Assembly (NCBI RefSeq): GCF_030063365.1
Contig: NZ_JASISY010000010.1
Coordinates: 61,306-125,305 of the forward strand
Direction of reading: 5' to 3'
DNA length: 64,000 nt
Source: Cryobacterium sp. PH29-G1
GTDB lineage: Bacteria; Actinomycetota; Actinomycetes; Actinomycetales; Microbacteriaceae
The translations under genes and the position numbers were made by a program. The notes below the pieces were generated by a model that had not been told where the DNA came from, did not search any database, and worked only from the letters and a program-made list of their open reading frames with translations. Numbering within the stretch: the stretch's first letter is position 1; each line of letters begins with the position of its first letter. This document shows, in pieces, positions 1 through 9,707 of this stretch.

Positions 1-529
1 GCGGCTGGCCGGCATCCAGAATGGCCTGCGCCTTGAGCGCGGTCTCAAGAACGAGCGGCGCCATCTTGCGGCCCTTGACCTCTTTCTCGAAGCGCAGCAC
101 GGCCTTCTCGAGGGTCTGCAGGTCGGCGAGAATCAGCTCGGTGTTGATTGTTTCCATGTCGCCGGCCGGGTTGACCTTGCCGTCGACGTGCACGACGTCA
201 GGGTCGGCGAATCCCCGAATGACCTGAGCGATGGCATCCGCTTCTCGAATATTGGCCAGGAACTTGTTGCCCAGCCCCTCCCCCTCACTGGCGCCGCGCA
301 CGATGCCGGCGATGTCGACGAACGACACCGGTGCCGGCAGTAGCGCCTTGCTGCCATAAATGGTGGCGAGGTCGGCCAGGCGCGAATCGGGAAGGTTCAC
401 GATTCCAACGTTGGGCTCGATCGTTGCGAACGGGTAGTTCGCTGCGAGCACGTTGTTCTTGGTCAGGGCGTTGAAGAGGGTGGACTTTCCCACGTTGGGG
501 AGTCCGACGATTGCAATTGTAAGAGCCAC
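1..529 (-). CDS. ychF: Ribosome-binding GTPase/ATPase YchF (OLA1), N-terminal half; cut by window edge
   Basis: The N-terminal 176 residues of a YchF/OLA1-family P-loop NTPase are visible; the rest lies before position 1 (the family is usually about 360 residues). The start is a GTG at 529, giving [17 protein letters not shown], where GLPNVGKS is the P-loop. The next conserved stretch, [14 protein letters not shown], is the YchF switch I region. [18 protein letters not shown] is the DxxG switch II motif typical of YchF. The family binds ATP in preference to GTP and associates with ribosomes in stress responses; that is family knowledge. It is divergent from the exonuclease gene at 593, with a 63-bp gap between them. 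Confidence 0.95.
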   Translation of the reverse strand, partial: MALTIAIVGLPNVGKSTLFNALTKNNVLAANYPFATIEPNVGIVNLPDSRLADLATIYGSKALLPAPVSFVDIAGIVRGASEGEGLGNKFLANIREADAIAQVIRGFADPDVVHVDGKVNPAGDMETINTELILADLQTLEKAVLRFEKEVKGRKMAPLVLETALKAQAILDAGQP

Positions 530-592
530 GAGAGATTATTCTACCGGCCGCGTCGCCGTCGGCTCTGTCGGTGGCCCATGAGAGCATAAAGC

Positions 593-1207
593 GTGCTGAA
601 TTTCACCGCGATCGATTTCGAAACCGCCAACTCCTCGGGCGCTTCGGCGTGCTCCGTCGGCATGGTGAAAGTGCGTGACGGCGTGGTCGTCGACACGGCC
701 TATTGGCTCATTGCGCCCCCGCCTGGTCACGACACGTTTTCCGAGTGGAACACCCGTATTCACGGCATTACCGCAGCGGATGTCGTGGGTGCCGCCAGCT
801 GGTCCGAGCAGCTTCCGCGGTTGGTCGCCTTCGCCGACGGTGACCATCTCGTGGCGCACAATGCCGGCTTCGACCTCGGTGTGATTAAAACGGCGTCGCT
901 CGTGACCGATCAGCCGGTGCCCGATTTTCATTACGTCTGCAGCCTGCAGGTGGCTCGCCGAACCTATCATCTCGAGTCGTATCGGTTGCCGATCGCGGCC
1001 ATGGCGGCGGGCTTCGAGGACTTCTCGCACCACAATGCCCTGGCCGACGCCGAGGCGTGCGCGGCCATCATGATTCATGCGGCCAAGCGCCACGAGGTCG
1101 ACACACTCGAGCGGCTGGCTCACGTGACGCGGGTCAAGGTCGGAGTGATCGGGCCGGTCGCCACCAAAGAACATGCCTCAACGCACGGTCCGATGGCGCT
1201 CAATTAG
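593..1207 (+). CDS. DEDDh 3'-5' exonuclease (DnaQ/epsilon-like)
   Basis: A 204-residue single-domain exonuclease of the DnaQ superfamily. Exo I is DFETANSS near the start (Asp and Glu metal ligands). Exo II is HNAGFDLGV at about residue 90. Exo III is HNALADAEA at about residue 142, which makes it a DEDDh enzyme. It lacks a polymerase or UvrC-like extension, so it is a stand-alone proofreading or RNA/DNA trimming nuclease, not a full PolIII epsilon. The start is a GTG at 593. The gene is followed by rmuC, another DNA-metabolism gene, about 107 bp downstream. The true substrate cannot be read from sequence. Confidence 0.88.
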   Translation: MLNFTAIDFETANSSGASACSVGMVKVRDGVVVDTAYWLIAPPPGHDTFSEWNTRIHGITAADVVGAASWSEQLPRLVAFADGDHLVAHNAGFDLGVIKTASLVTDQPVPDFHYVCSLQVARRTYHLESYRLPIAAMAAGFEDFSHHNALADAEACAAIMIHAAKRHEVDTLERLAHVTRVKVGVIGPVATKEHASTHGPMALN

Positions 1208-1313
1208 GCAGATTCACACCAGAGCACTCTTCCGCAAAGCGAATCTACGCCAGCAATTCGCCTGATCCGAGTGTCATTCCGACGATGTCGGTGGGCGCTG
1301 ACAGACTTAAGGC

Positions 1314-2744
1314 ATGGATCCACTGCTGAGTTTGATTGTCGGTCTCGTCATCGGTGCCGCACTGGGGGCGCTGCTGGCCACTGTGCTGCTGCAACGCCGT
1401 CGCGCGGAAGGCGCCAGCAACCCGGGTGATAATTCCGTCGTGCTCGAGGCCCGACACCAGATGGCCCTCGCCGAGGCACGGGCGAGTGAGGCGACAGTGC
1501 GGGCAGCCTTGCAGAGTGAGCTGTCCGCCGCACTCGCCACCGTCGATGGACTCAACGCGCAAATCGATCATGACCGGGCCACGGCACGTGAAGTCGTTGA
1601 TCGGCAGCGTTCCGACCAGCAGCTACAGTCCGAACGGGAGAAGCGGGAGCACCTCGTGTTGGAGGCCCTCAGCCCGGTGCGGGAGACCCTGCGCACCATG
1701 CAGGAGAAGGTCACCGAACTAGAGTCCCAGCGCAGCGAACAGTACGGTTCTCTCGCTGAGCAGCTCAAGCAGGCCCAGATCTCCGACCAGCAGCTGCGGG
1801 TGACCACCGAATCACTCGCCAGCGCGCTGCGTTCCAACAGCACGCGCGGGGTGTGGGGTGAAACCCAGCTGCGGCGCGTGGTCGAAGCGGCCGGCCTGGC
1901 CCAATACGTGGACTTCAACACCCAAACCAATATCACGACGGATGCCGGGCTCGGCCGGCCGGACATGGTGGTGCGCCTGCCCGGCAACAAATCGATCGCG
2001 ATCGACGCGAAGGTTCCGCTTGAGCACTACATCGAGGCCAGCACGATTCCCTACACGGCCACCGGCGAGGAGGGCGCACGTCGCAAAACGCTCATCGACA
2101 AGCACGTGAAGGCGGTACGCGCCCACATCGATGCCCTCGCCAAAAAGACCTACTGGGAAGGCTTCGATGCCAGCCCGGAGTTCGTGATCGCCTTCATACC
2201 GAGCGAGTCCCTGCTGTCGGCAGCGCTCGAAGCTGATCCGTCGATTCTGGACTACTCGTTCAGCAAGCGGGTGGCTCTGGCGTCGCCGGTGAACCTCTGG
2301 GCGGTGCTCAAGACGGTCGCCTTCACCTGGCAGCAGCAGGCGGTGACCGATGAAGCGCAAAAGCTTTTCGATCTCGGCAACGCTCTGTACCAAAGGCTCG
2401 GTGCGTTGTCCGGCCACGCCGAGTCGCTGCGCAAAGCGCTGGAACGAACCGTGGACAGCTACAACAAGTTCGCCAATTCACTCGAGTCTCGAGTGCTTGT
2501 GACCGCTCGGCAGTTTCCGGGGATCGACCAGACCAAGATCGGACTGCTGACCGAACCGGCCATCATCCACGATTCACCACGCAAACTGACCGCGCCCGAG
2601 TTCGAAGCTCGGGCAGCCGCTCCTGATCCAGAATCGCCGAATCCGGAAACGCCCGGCGCTTCAGACCTCGAAGCCGCTGAGCTGGATGCCGTCGATCGGG
2701 AGCTGACCGACCTTGAAGAAACCGCCGCCGACGTGCGGGTGTGA
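1314..2744 (+). CDS. rmuC: DNA recombination protein RmuC
   Basis: A 476-residue protein with an N-terminal membrane anchor (LLSLIVGLVIGAALGALLATVLL, residues 4-26). A long coiled coil rich in Glu/Gln/Arg follows (about 40-165). Next comes the RmuC nuclease-like core, including TRGVWGETQLRRVVEAAGL, GRPDMVVRLPGNKSIAIDAK and the downstream AFIPSE motif. RmuC limits inversion at short inverted repeats in E. coli and has a PD-(D/E)XK-like fold; this is family knowledge. The C-terminal 50 residues are an acidic Pro/Glu-rich tail. The gene is convergent with glpX and ends just before a strong bidirectional hairpin. Confidence 0.92.
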   Translation: MDPLLSLIVGLVIGAALGALLATVLLQRRRAEGASNPGDNSVVLEARHQMALAEARASEATVRAALQSELSAALATVDGLNAQIDHDRATAREVVDRQRSDQQLQSEREKREHLVLEALSPVRETLRTMQEKVTELESQRSEQYGSLAEQLKQAQISDQQLRVTTESLASALRSNSTRGVWGETQLRRVVEAAGLAQYVDFNTQTNITTDAGLGRPDMVVRLPGNKSIAIDAKVPLEHYIEASTIPYTATGEEGARRKTLIDKHVKAVRAHIDALAKKTYWEGFDASPEFVIAFIPSESLLSAALEADPSILDYSFSKRVALASPVNLWAVLKTVAFTWQQQAVTDEAQKLFDLGNALYQRLGALSGHAESLRKALERTVDSYNKFANSLESRVLVTARQFPGIDQTKIGLLTEPAIIHDSPRKLTAPEFEARAAAPDPESPNPETPGASDLEAAELDAVDRELTDLEETAADVRV

Positions 2745-2767
2745 CCAGCACCCTGCACGTCGAACAA

Positions 2768-2816
2768 AAAACTGCACGCCCCGAGTCTGGTCAATCAGAC
2801 TCGGGGCGTGCAGTTT
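2768..2816. terminator. Bidirectional rho-independent-type terminator between rmuC and glpX
   Basis: A perfect inverted repeat with arms of about 19 bp and a loop GTCAAT. It is flanked by AAAAA on the left and TTT on the right, so it can act for both convergent genes. The arms read ACTGCACGCCCCGAGTCTG and its complement. Confidence 0.85.
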
Positions 2817-2833
2817 GCCTGAGCAACCAGCAG

Positions 2834-2868
2834 CTAGCAACTAGCAACTAGCAACTAGCAACTAGCAA
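2834..2868. repeat. CTAGCAA heptamer tandem repeat, 5 perfect copies
   Basis: Five exact head-to-tail copies of CTAGCAA lie between the terminator and the glpX stop codon. A degenerate copy (GCAACCAGCAG) precedes them. The array is non-coding and close to the 3' end of glpX. Confidence 0.9.
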
Positions 2869-2881
2869 CCGATTGGACCGG

Positions 2882-3868
2882 TTACAGCCACTTCTCGGCG
2901 AGGTGCTCCGCAATGACACGACGAGCCGTGCCCGAACGTGAACGCAACACGATGCTCTCGGTGCGAATCATCGGGCCCTTACGACGCACGCCGTCGACGA
3001 GCCCGCCATCGGTGACACCGGTGGCCACGAAGAACGTGTTGTCGCCGCTGACCATGTCGTCAATCTCGAGCAGCTTGTCAATGTCGAGCCCGGCCGCGAC
3101 GCCCCGGGCGCGTTCGGCGTCGTCCTTCGGGGCGAGACGACCCTGCATGTAGCCGCCGAGCGCCTTAAGGGCGCAGGCCGTGGTGATACCTTCCGGGCTT
3201 CCGCCGATACCGACGCACATGTCAATACGAGTCTCGTAGCGCGCCGCGTTGATGCCGCCGGCAACGTCGCCATCGAGCATGAGTCGGGTTCCGGCACCGG
3301 CACTGCGAATCGCATCGATCAGGCCGGCATGGCGGGGGCGGTCGAGTACGGCGATGGTCATTTCACCGATCGGCTTCTTCATGGCCTGGGCCAGATCACG
3401 AATGTTGTCGGCAATCGACTGGTCGAGGCTGACGACGCCGCGCCCGGCTGCGCCGGTGACGATCTTGTCCATGTAGAAAATCGACGAAGCGTCGAGCATG
3501 GTGCCGCGGTCCGAAACCGCGATCACGGAGACGGCGTTCTGGCGGCCGGCGGCCGTGAGGCTCGTGCCGTCAATGGGGTCAACGGCGATGTCGCAGGCGG
3601 GGCCGCGGCCGTTGCCGACATGCTCGCCGTTGAAGAGCATCGGGGCTTCGTCTTTTTCGCCCTCACCGATGACGATGAGGCCATCGAAGTTGACGGTGCC
3701 GAGGAAGGCGCGCATCGCGTCGACGGCGGCCTTGTCAGCGGCGTTCTTGTCGCCGCGGCCGATGAAGGGCACGGCGCGGATAGCGGCGGCCTCGGTGGCA
3801 CGCACGAGTTCCATGGCGAGGTTGCGGTCGGGGTGTTGAAAGAGGGTGGCGGTCTCTGTGCTGTTCAC
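2882..3868 (-). CDS. glpX: Class II fructose-1,6-bisphosphatase GlpX
   Basis: A 328-residue GlpX-type phosphatase (fructose-1,6-bisphosphate to fructose-6-phosphate) in gluconeogenesis. Motifs seen: AVPFIGRGDKNAADKAAVDAM, VIGEGEKDEAPML, the metal-site signature DIAVDPIDGTSLTA, and GIGGSPEGITTACALK. Length matches the family. From family knowledge, actinobacteria usually rely on this class II enzyme rather than class I. It is divergent from fba, the next enzyme in the same pathway, across a gap of about 155 bp that must hold both promoters. The start ATG at 3868 is preceded on the minus strand by GGGAGGACC. Confidence 0.95.
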   Translation of the reverse strand: MNSTETATLFQHPDRNLAMELVRATEAAAIRAVPFIGRGDKNAADKAAVDAMRAFLGTVNFDGLIVIGEGEKDEAPMLFNGEHVGNGRGPACDIAVDPIDGTSLTAAGRQNAVSVIAVSDRGTMLDASSIFYMDKIVTGAAGRGVVSLDQSIADNIRDLAQAMKKPIGEMTIAVLDRPRHAGLIDAIRSAGAGTRLMLDGDVAGGINAARYETRIDMCVGIGGSPEGITTACALKALGGYMQGRLAPKDDAERARGVAAGLDIDKLLEIDDMVSGDNTFFVATGVTDGGLVDGVRRKGPMIRTESIVLRSRSGTARRVIAEHLAEKWL

Positions 3869-4024
3869 GAAAGGTCCTCCCGGACGTTAGTTCGACTTCG
3901 ATAACGACGGATGCGCGGCGGATCGCGCGGATTGTCCGCCCGAGTCACCTTATCGCGACAGACCACACCGAGGCGGGCGTGGCTAGACTCATGTCAAACC
4001 CCCGCACACTTTCGAGGAGAAGCA

Positions 4025-5050
<1,026 letters not shown>

Positions 5051-5054
5051 AGCA

Positions 5055-5639
5055 ATGTCAGAGAACCCGGACTCCGTTCCTTCCCCCGCAAAAGACCCAC
5101 GTCCCCGCCCGCAGTACGGCGAACTCGCCCCTGAGGGCTGGACGTGGCAACCTCCGCGGGAAGACGACCGGGTTGACCCCGCTCCCGCCCCCGCCGTAGG
5201 GGCGGGAGCTGGTGCGCCACCGCACGCCGGCAACCATCCCGTTGCGGAACCGCCGCTGCCGTCTGGTCGACGCCCCGTGCCCGGTTGGGACCGGCCGCTG
5301 ACCATCGGACTACTCACGTTCGGACTCATCGCCACCCTGTATGGAGCGTTTTCGCTCGGCGCCCTACCCGACGCAATGCAGGTCTTGTACACCCAGCAGG
5401 ACCTCGGCACCTACACCCCCGCAGCCGGCATCGGTTTACTGACGTCGGTCGGCGCTATCGCCGTGGTGTTCATCTGGCTGGTCGCCGCCGCCGTGTCGGT
5501 GCGTCTGCTGCTGCGGCGCCGCCGGGCGTTCTACGTATCGCTGATCGGTGGTGCGGTGTCAACGGTAACGATGTTCGCTTTCATGCTCGCCGCGATGCTC
5601 AACGACCCGACCCTAATCGAGTTCCTCAGCCGTCAGTAG
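5055..5639 (+). CDS. DUF6264-like small membrane protein
   Basis: A 194-residue protein starting at ATG 5055, only 4 bp after the fba stop, so probably co-transcribed. Residues 1-75 are Pro/Arg-rich and soluble (RPRPQYGELAPEGW is the recognisable family opening). Three or four membrane helices follow at about 90-112, 130-155 and 165-185, split by the basic loop LLLRRRRAFY. The layout and the RPQYGE motif match what I recall of DUF6264 proteins in Microbacteriaceae. Function is unknown. Confidence 0.7.
   Translation: MSENPDSVPSPAKDPRPRPQYGELAPEGWTWQPPREDDRVDPAPAPAVGAGAGAPPHAGNHPVAEPPLPSGRRPVPGWDRPLTIGLLTFGLIATLYGAFSLGALPDAMQVLYTQQDLGTYTPAAGIGLLTSVGAIAVVFIWLVAAAVSVRLLLRRRRAFYVSLIGGAVSTVTMFAFMLAAMLNDPTLIEFLSRQ
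5181..5209. repeat. Perfect 11-bp hairpin inside the DUF6264-like gene
   Basis: GCTCCCGCCCC, a 7-nt loop, then GGGGCGGGAGC. It lies in the Pro/Ala-rich linker codons and could be a by-product of that codon composition. Confidence 0.5.
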
Positions 5640-5645
5640 CCCCGT

Positions 5646-6752
5646 CTACTCGGCTGCGGCGGCACGTCCACCGAAGGCACGGGCATCCGTTTCGCCCGAG
5701 AGGTCTTTGCGCAGTTCCTTGGGCAGCGAGAAAATCAGGTCTTCTTCAGCGGTCTTGATCTGCTGCACGTCGGTATACCCGGCGTCGGAGAGGGCCTCGA
5801 GGAGTTCGTCGACGAGTTCTTCGGGAACGGATGCTCCGCTGGTCACCCCGACGGTCGCCGCGTTGTCGAGCCACTCCTGTTTGACCTCGCTCGCGAAGTC
5901 GACGCGATACGCCGCTTTCGCGCCGTATTCCAGAGCGACCTCGACCAGACGCACCGAGTTGGACGAGTTGGCGGAACCGACCACGATCACCAGATCAGAC
6001 TCACGAGCCACCTTTTTGATGGCGACCTGGCGATTCTGGGTGGCGTAACAAATGTCATCGCTCGGCGGATCCTGCAGGTTGGGAAAGCGAGCCCGCAGCC
6101 GGCGAACGGTCTCCATGGTTTCGTCAACGCTGAGCGTGGTCTGCGACAGCCAGACCACCCGGTCGGGGTCGGGCACCACAACGGTGTCGGCTTCCTCGGG
6201 GCTGCCGACGAGGGTGGTGTGTTCGGGAGCCTCACCGGCGGTGCCCTCGACCTCTTCGTGGCCTTCGTGACCGATCAGCAGAATCTGAAAATCGTCGCGC
6301 GCGAAGCGCACGGCCTCACGGTGCACCTTGGTGACGAGCGGGCAGGTGGCGTCGATGGCCTGCAGGCCGCGCTCTGCGGCGGCGTTGACGACGGCCGGCG
6401 AGACACCGTGGGCGCTGAACACGATGTGCGCGCCGTGCGGAACCTCATCGACCTCATCAACAAAGATGGCACCCAAATTCTCCAGCTCGGATACCACGTG
6501 GATGTTGTGCACGATCTGCTTGCGCACGTAAACCGGGGCGCCGTAGTGCTCCAGCGCCTTCTCGACAGCAATAACCGCGCGGTCGACCCCGGCGCAGTAC
6601 CCACGCGGGGCGGCGAGCAGCACCCGCTTAGGTCCGACCACCGGGGTATCCTTAAGCCTGTTGCGGGCGCTGGGAATGCGCGGCATGCCCAAGCCGATAA
6701 CGGGCTTCGCGCCCTGAGTGTGCGCGGTGTTCGTTTGCATGCTGGTGTTCAC
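5646..6752 (-). CDS. ispH: 4-hydroxy-3-methylbut-2-enyl diphosphate reductase IspH
   Basis: A 368-residue Fe-S enzyme that makes IPP and DMAPP in the last step of the MEP pathway. The three cluster cysteines are visible in [13 protein letters not shown] (Cys53), [15 protein letters not shown] and [20 protein letters not shown] and [14 protein letters not shown] are also diagnostic. The first 40 residues are a non-conserved leader, so translation may start slightly downstream. The gene is divergent from xseA, as in many actinobacteria. Confidence 0.96.
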   Translation of the reverse strand: MNTSMQTNTAHTQGAKPVIGLGMPRIPSARNRLKDTPVVGPKRVLLAAPRGYCAGVDRAVIAVEKALEHYGAPVYVRKQIVHNIHVVSELENLGAIFVDEVDEVPHGAHIVFSAHGVSPAVVNAAAERGLQAIDATCPLVTKVHREAVRFARDDFQILLIGHEGHEEVEGTAGEAPEHTTLVGSPEEADTVVVPDPDRVVWLSQTTLSVDETMETVRRLRARFPNLQDPPSDDICYATQNRQVAIKKVARESDLVIVVGSANSSNSVRLVEVALEYGAKAAYRVDFASEVKQEWLDNAATVGVTSGASVPEELVDELLEALSDAGYTDVQQIKTAEEDLIFSLPKELRKDLSGETDARAFGGRAAAAE

Positions 6753-6836
6753 CGCCTCAGTCTACGCACGCACGACCGAAGAACTCTGGGAGGACCAGCC
6801 TGTGCCCCAAGCCAGCGCATCGCCGAGGAGAACGGC

Positions 6837-8066
6837 ATGACGGACGCCCCGGCCACCGTCGAAACACCGTGGCCAGTCGCCTTACTCTCCAACAAGATTC
6901 GCGGGTATATCGAACGCCTCGGCATGGTTTGGGTTGAGGGTGAGATCACCCAATGGGGCGCGAGCGGCGGCAACGTCTACGGCAAGCTCAAGGACCTCTC
7001 CGAAGACGCCACCGTGAGTTTCACGATTTGGTCGTCGGTGCGCGCCAAGCTCACCGCTGATTTCAAGGCGGGAGACCGCGTCGTCGTTCTGGTCAAGCCC
7101 AATTTCTGGGTCAAGGGCGGCACCCTCACCATGCAGGCGTTCGAAATGCGCCACGTCGGTCTCGGCGATCTGCTCGAACGGTTGGAACGGCTGCGTAAAC
7201 AGCTGGCAAGCGAGGGTCTGTTCGATGCCTCCCGCAAGAAGCGCCTGCCGTTTCTGCCGCACTGCATCGGCCTCGTCACCGGAAAAGATTCCGACGCCGA
7301 AAAGGATGTCCTCCGCAATGCCCAGCTGCGCTGGCCGGCCGTCAACTTTCGCGTCGCCCACGCCGCCGTGCAGGGTGATCGTGCCGTCGCTGAGGTGACA
7401 AGCGCCATCCAACGGCTCGATGCCGACCCAGAGGTCGATGTGATCATCGTGGCTCGTGGCGGTGGCGACTTTCAGAACCTGCTCACGTTCAGCGACGAGC
7501 GCCTGGTGCGCGCCGCGGCCGCCTGCGTCACCCCGCTGGTCAGTGCGATCGGGCATGAGGCTGACCGTCCGCTGCTCGACGATGTGGCCGATCTCCGGGC
7601 GTCTACCCCGACCGATGCCGCCAAGCGCGTCGTTCCCGACGTCAGCGACGAACTGAACCGGGTGCAGCAGGCCCGGGCCCGCCTGAGCAGCCGGCTCACC
7701 GGCATCCTCTCGTCGGAAATCGATCGAATCTCGCAGCTGCGCAGCCGTCCGGTGCTCGTCGACCCGCGCTGGATCATCGATTCCCGCAGCGAAGACCTCA
7801 CCCGCTACGTCGCCCGCGGCGTTGAACTCACCGGGCGCATTCTCGAGCGGACCGGTGCCAATGTGGTGGAGCTGCGCTCCCAGCTGCGCGCCCTGTCACC
7901 GCAGGGCACCCTCGACCGTGGCTATGCCATCGCCCAACTGCCCGATGGCCAGGTGCTGCGCAGCGCCGACGATGCCCCGGACGGAACCGCACTGCTGCTC
8001 ACCCTGGCCGGCGGAACGGTGCCCGTCACCGCAAACGTTGCCGTGCCCGCCACCGTGTCGAAATAA
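6837..8066 (+). CDS. xseA: Exodeoxyribonuclease VII large subunit
   Basis: A 409-residue large subunit. The N-terminal OB-fold domain (about 15-115, with WPVALLSNKIRGYIERLGMVWVEGEITQW) is followed by the catalytic domain. The latter carries LPFLPHCIGLVTGKDSDAEKDVL, VDVIIVARGGGDFQNLLTFSDE and SAIGHEADRPLLDDVADLRASTP. The C-terminal helical region ends in LDRGYAI, the family's terminal motif. ATG 6837 has a good CGAGGAG ribosome-binding site; a long upstream open frame antisense to ispH is not part of it. It pairs with xseB 5 bp downstream to degrade single-stranded DNA. Confidence 0.95.
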   Translation: MTDAPATVETPWPVALLSNKIRGYIERLGMVWVEGEITQWGASGGNVYGKLKDLSEDATVSFTIWSSVRAKLTADFKAGDRVVVLVKPNFWVKGGTLTMQAFEMRHVGLGDLLERLERLRKQLASEGLFDASRKKRLPFLPHCIGLVTGKDSDAEKDVLRNAQLRWPAVNFRVAHAAVQGDRAVAEVTSAIQRLDADPEVDVIIVARGGGDFQNLLTFSDERLVRAAAACVTPLVSAIGHEADRPLLDDVADLRASTPTDAAKRVVPDVSDELNRVQQARARLSSRLTGILSSEIDRISQLRSRPVLVDPRWIIDSRSEDLTRYVARGVELTGRILERTGANVVELRSQLRALSPQGTLDRGYAIAQLPDGQVLRSADDAPDGTALLLTLAGGTVPVTANVAVPATVSK

Positions 8067-8071
8067 TTAGA

Positions 8072-8347
8072 ATGGAAGCCATGACCTCGCCTGCCCCCGC
8101 TATCAGTGAACTCAGCTACGAACAGGCTCGCGATGAACTCATTCGAGTCGTGAACGAGCTCGAGCAGGGTTCGAGCACCCTGGAGCAGTCCCTCGCGCTC
8201 TGGGAACGCGGCGAAGCGCTCGCTCGACGGTGCGAAGAATGGCTGATCGGTGCCAAGGCCCGACTCGATGCCGCACGCCTGGCCGCGACTGCGCCCGCTG
8301 CGGCCGACACCGGCGGCGACCCTGCCGACGGTATGCCCAGCAGATGA
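8072..8347 (+). CDS. xseB: Exodeoxyribonuclease VII small subunit
   Basis: A 91-residue small subunit. The core LSYEQARDELIRVVNELEQGSSTLEQSLALWERGEALARRCEEWL is the XseB helical hairpin. It follows xseA directly. The start may be ATG 8072 or ATG 8081 (MTSPAP); neither has a strong ribosome-binding site, as expected for coupling with xseA. Its stop overlaps the next start (ATGA). Confidence 0.93.
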   Translation: MEAMTSPAPAISELSYEQARDELIRVVNELEQGSSTLEQSLALWERGEALARRCEEWLIGAKARLDAARLAATAPAAADTGGDPADGMPSR

Positions 8348-8997
8348 GCCGCGCCGTCAAGCCGCCGCGCGTCGTCGCCGAGCTCGGCCGGCCGGAGACC
8401 GCGCAGGAGACCGCCGATCGTCTGGCCGAGAACTCGCGCAAGTATCGGTCGCGCAAGACCGTCAACAACCTCGTGCTCTCGCTTCTGGTCACCGTTGCCG
8501 CCGTGCTCGTGCTCGTGCTTCTGGTGCCGCGCAACGACAACCCGATCAATCGCGACGTCGATTACGCCACCATTGCGTCCCAGCTGCAGCCGGTCGTCAA
8601 GCATGCCCTCGCCAGTCCCGAATTGCCCGATGGTTGGAGCGCCAACGACGCTGAGTGGCGGGCCGGCACCAACGGCCAGGTCCCGTCGTGGTACATCGGG
8701 CTGATCACGCCCGAGAACCAGTACATCGGCTTCAGCCAGGCCTTCGATGCCAATCCCACCTGGCTCGCGCAGAAACTACCCGACTCGCCCGTGGTCGACA
8801 CCGTGACCATTGATGGCGTGATCTGGGACGTGTACCGTAACAGCGCGCAGCCCGCCGACCGGGGCAATTTTGACTACGCCCTCGTCACAACCGCCGGTGC
8901 CAGTACGTATGTGCTCATCGGCACGGCACCGACCGGAGACTTCGAAACTCTCGCCATCGCCCTGACCGCCAACGTAGCGGAGAATGCAGCAGAATGA
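8344..8997 (+). CDS. DUF4245 membrane-anchored protein
   Basis: A 217-residue protein overlapping xseB by ATGA. The cytosolic N-terminus contains PETAQETADRLAENSRKYRSRKTVNNLVLSL. One transmembrane helix follows (about 44-65, VLSLLVTVAAVLVLVLLV), then an extracytoplasmic domain with INRDVDYATIA, LPDGWSANDAEWR and WYIGLITP. This is the DUF4245 layout, whose function is unknown. Its place between xseB and carbonic anhydrase, with overlaps on both sides, suggests one transcript. Confidence 0.85.
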   Translation: MSRAVKPPRVVAELGRPETAQETADRLAENSRKYRSRKTVNNLVLSLLVTVAAVLVLVLLVPRNDNPINRDVDYATIASQLQPVVKHALASPELPDGWSANDAEWRAGTNGQVPSWYIGLITPENQYIGFSQAFDANPTWLAQKLPDSPVVDTVTIDGVIWDVYRNSAQPADRGNFDYALVTTAGASTYVLIGTAPTGDFETLAIALTANVAENAAE

Positions 8998-9644
8998 ACC
9001 GGACAACAACGCCTAATCCAACTCCAGCCGAGGCTTGGAACGAAATGCGCGAGGGAAATGTGCGCTTCGTCGCCGGCACCCCCCGGCACCGGCAGGACGT
9101 CGACCGGCGGGCCGAACTCGTCGGCCAACAGACTCCGCACGCCGCACTGTTCGGCTGCAGCGACTCCCGGCTCGCGGCCGAGATCATTTTCGATCAGGGC
9201 CTTGGCGATCTGTTCGTCGTGCGCAACGCCGGCCAGATCATTTCGGAGTCCGTGCTCGGCTCGCTCGAATACGCGGTCGCCGTATTGCACGTGCCGCTGA
9301 TTCTCGTCCTCGGCCATGACGAGTGCGGCGCGGTGCGTGCTGCCATCGATTCTCAAACAGTGGATGCCCCGGCCCTGCCAGCGCACATCGCGCACGTTAT
9401 CGAGAAGATCGTGCCGGCGGTGCGTCTGGTCAGCGGGGTGGAAGCATCCACTTTCGTGGACTCGACGCAGGTCGATGCCGGTCTGGTCGGGCGTGAACAC
9501 CTCAAACACACGATCACAGAGCTGCTCGAGCAGTCCGAGGTGATCACCGCCGCCGTCGCAGAAGGTACATTGGCTATCGTCGGTGCGAACTACGTTCTGC
9601 GCGAAGGACACGCCGATCCTCACATCCAGGTGGGCATTCTTTAG
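8994..9644 (+). CDS. Beta-class carbonic anhydrase
   Basis: A 216-residue beta-carbonic anhydrase (CO2/bicarbonate interconversion). Zinc ligands are in FGCSDSRLAAE (Cys55, with the Asp57/Arg59 dyad) and LGHDECGAV (His108, Cys111). It overlaps the DUF4245 gene by ATGA and precedes fumC, as in related actinobacteria. Having neither a signal peptide nor a SulP domain, it is a cytosolic enzyme. Confidence 0.95.
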   Translation: MNRTTTPNPTPAEAWNEMREGNVRFVAGTPRHRQDVDRRAELVGQQTPHAALFGCSDSRLAAEIIFDQGLGDLFVVRNAGQIISESVLGSLEYAVAVLHVPLILVLGHDECGAVRAAIDSQTVDAPALPAHIAHVIEKIVPAVRLVSGVEASTFVDSTQVDAGLVGREHLKHTITELLEQSEVITAAVAEGTLAIVGANYVLREGHADPHIQVGIL

Positions 9645-9707
9645 GCCTTCCGCGCACCCGTTGCGCACAGTACGACTCTCATACAGCACCGAAAGGGAAT
9701 GCACATA

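Noticed and set aside
2834..2868. CRISPR array
   Set aside because: Repeat unit is 7 bp with no spacers and no cas genes. No CRISPR-like array was seen anywhere in the window.
5181..5209. Terminator within the DUF6264-like gene
   Set aside because: It lies early in an intact coding frame with no U-run; codon composition of a Pro/Ala stretch explains it.
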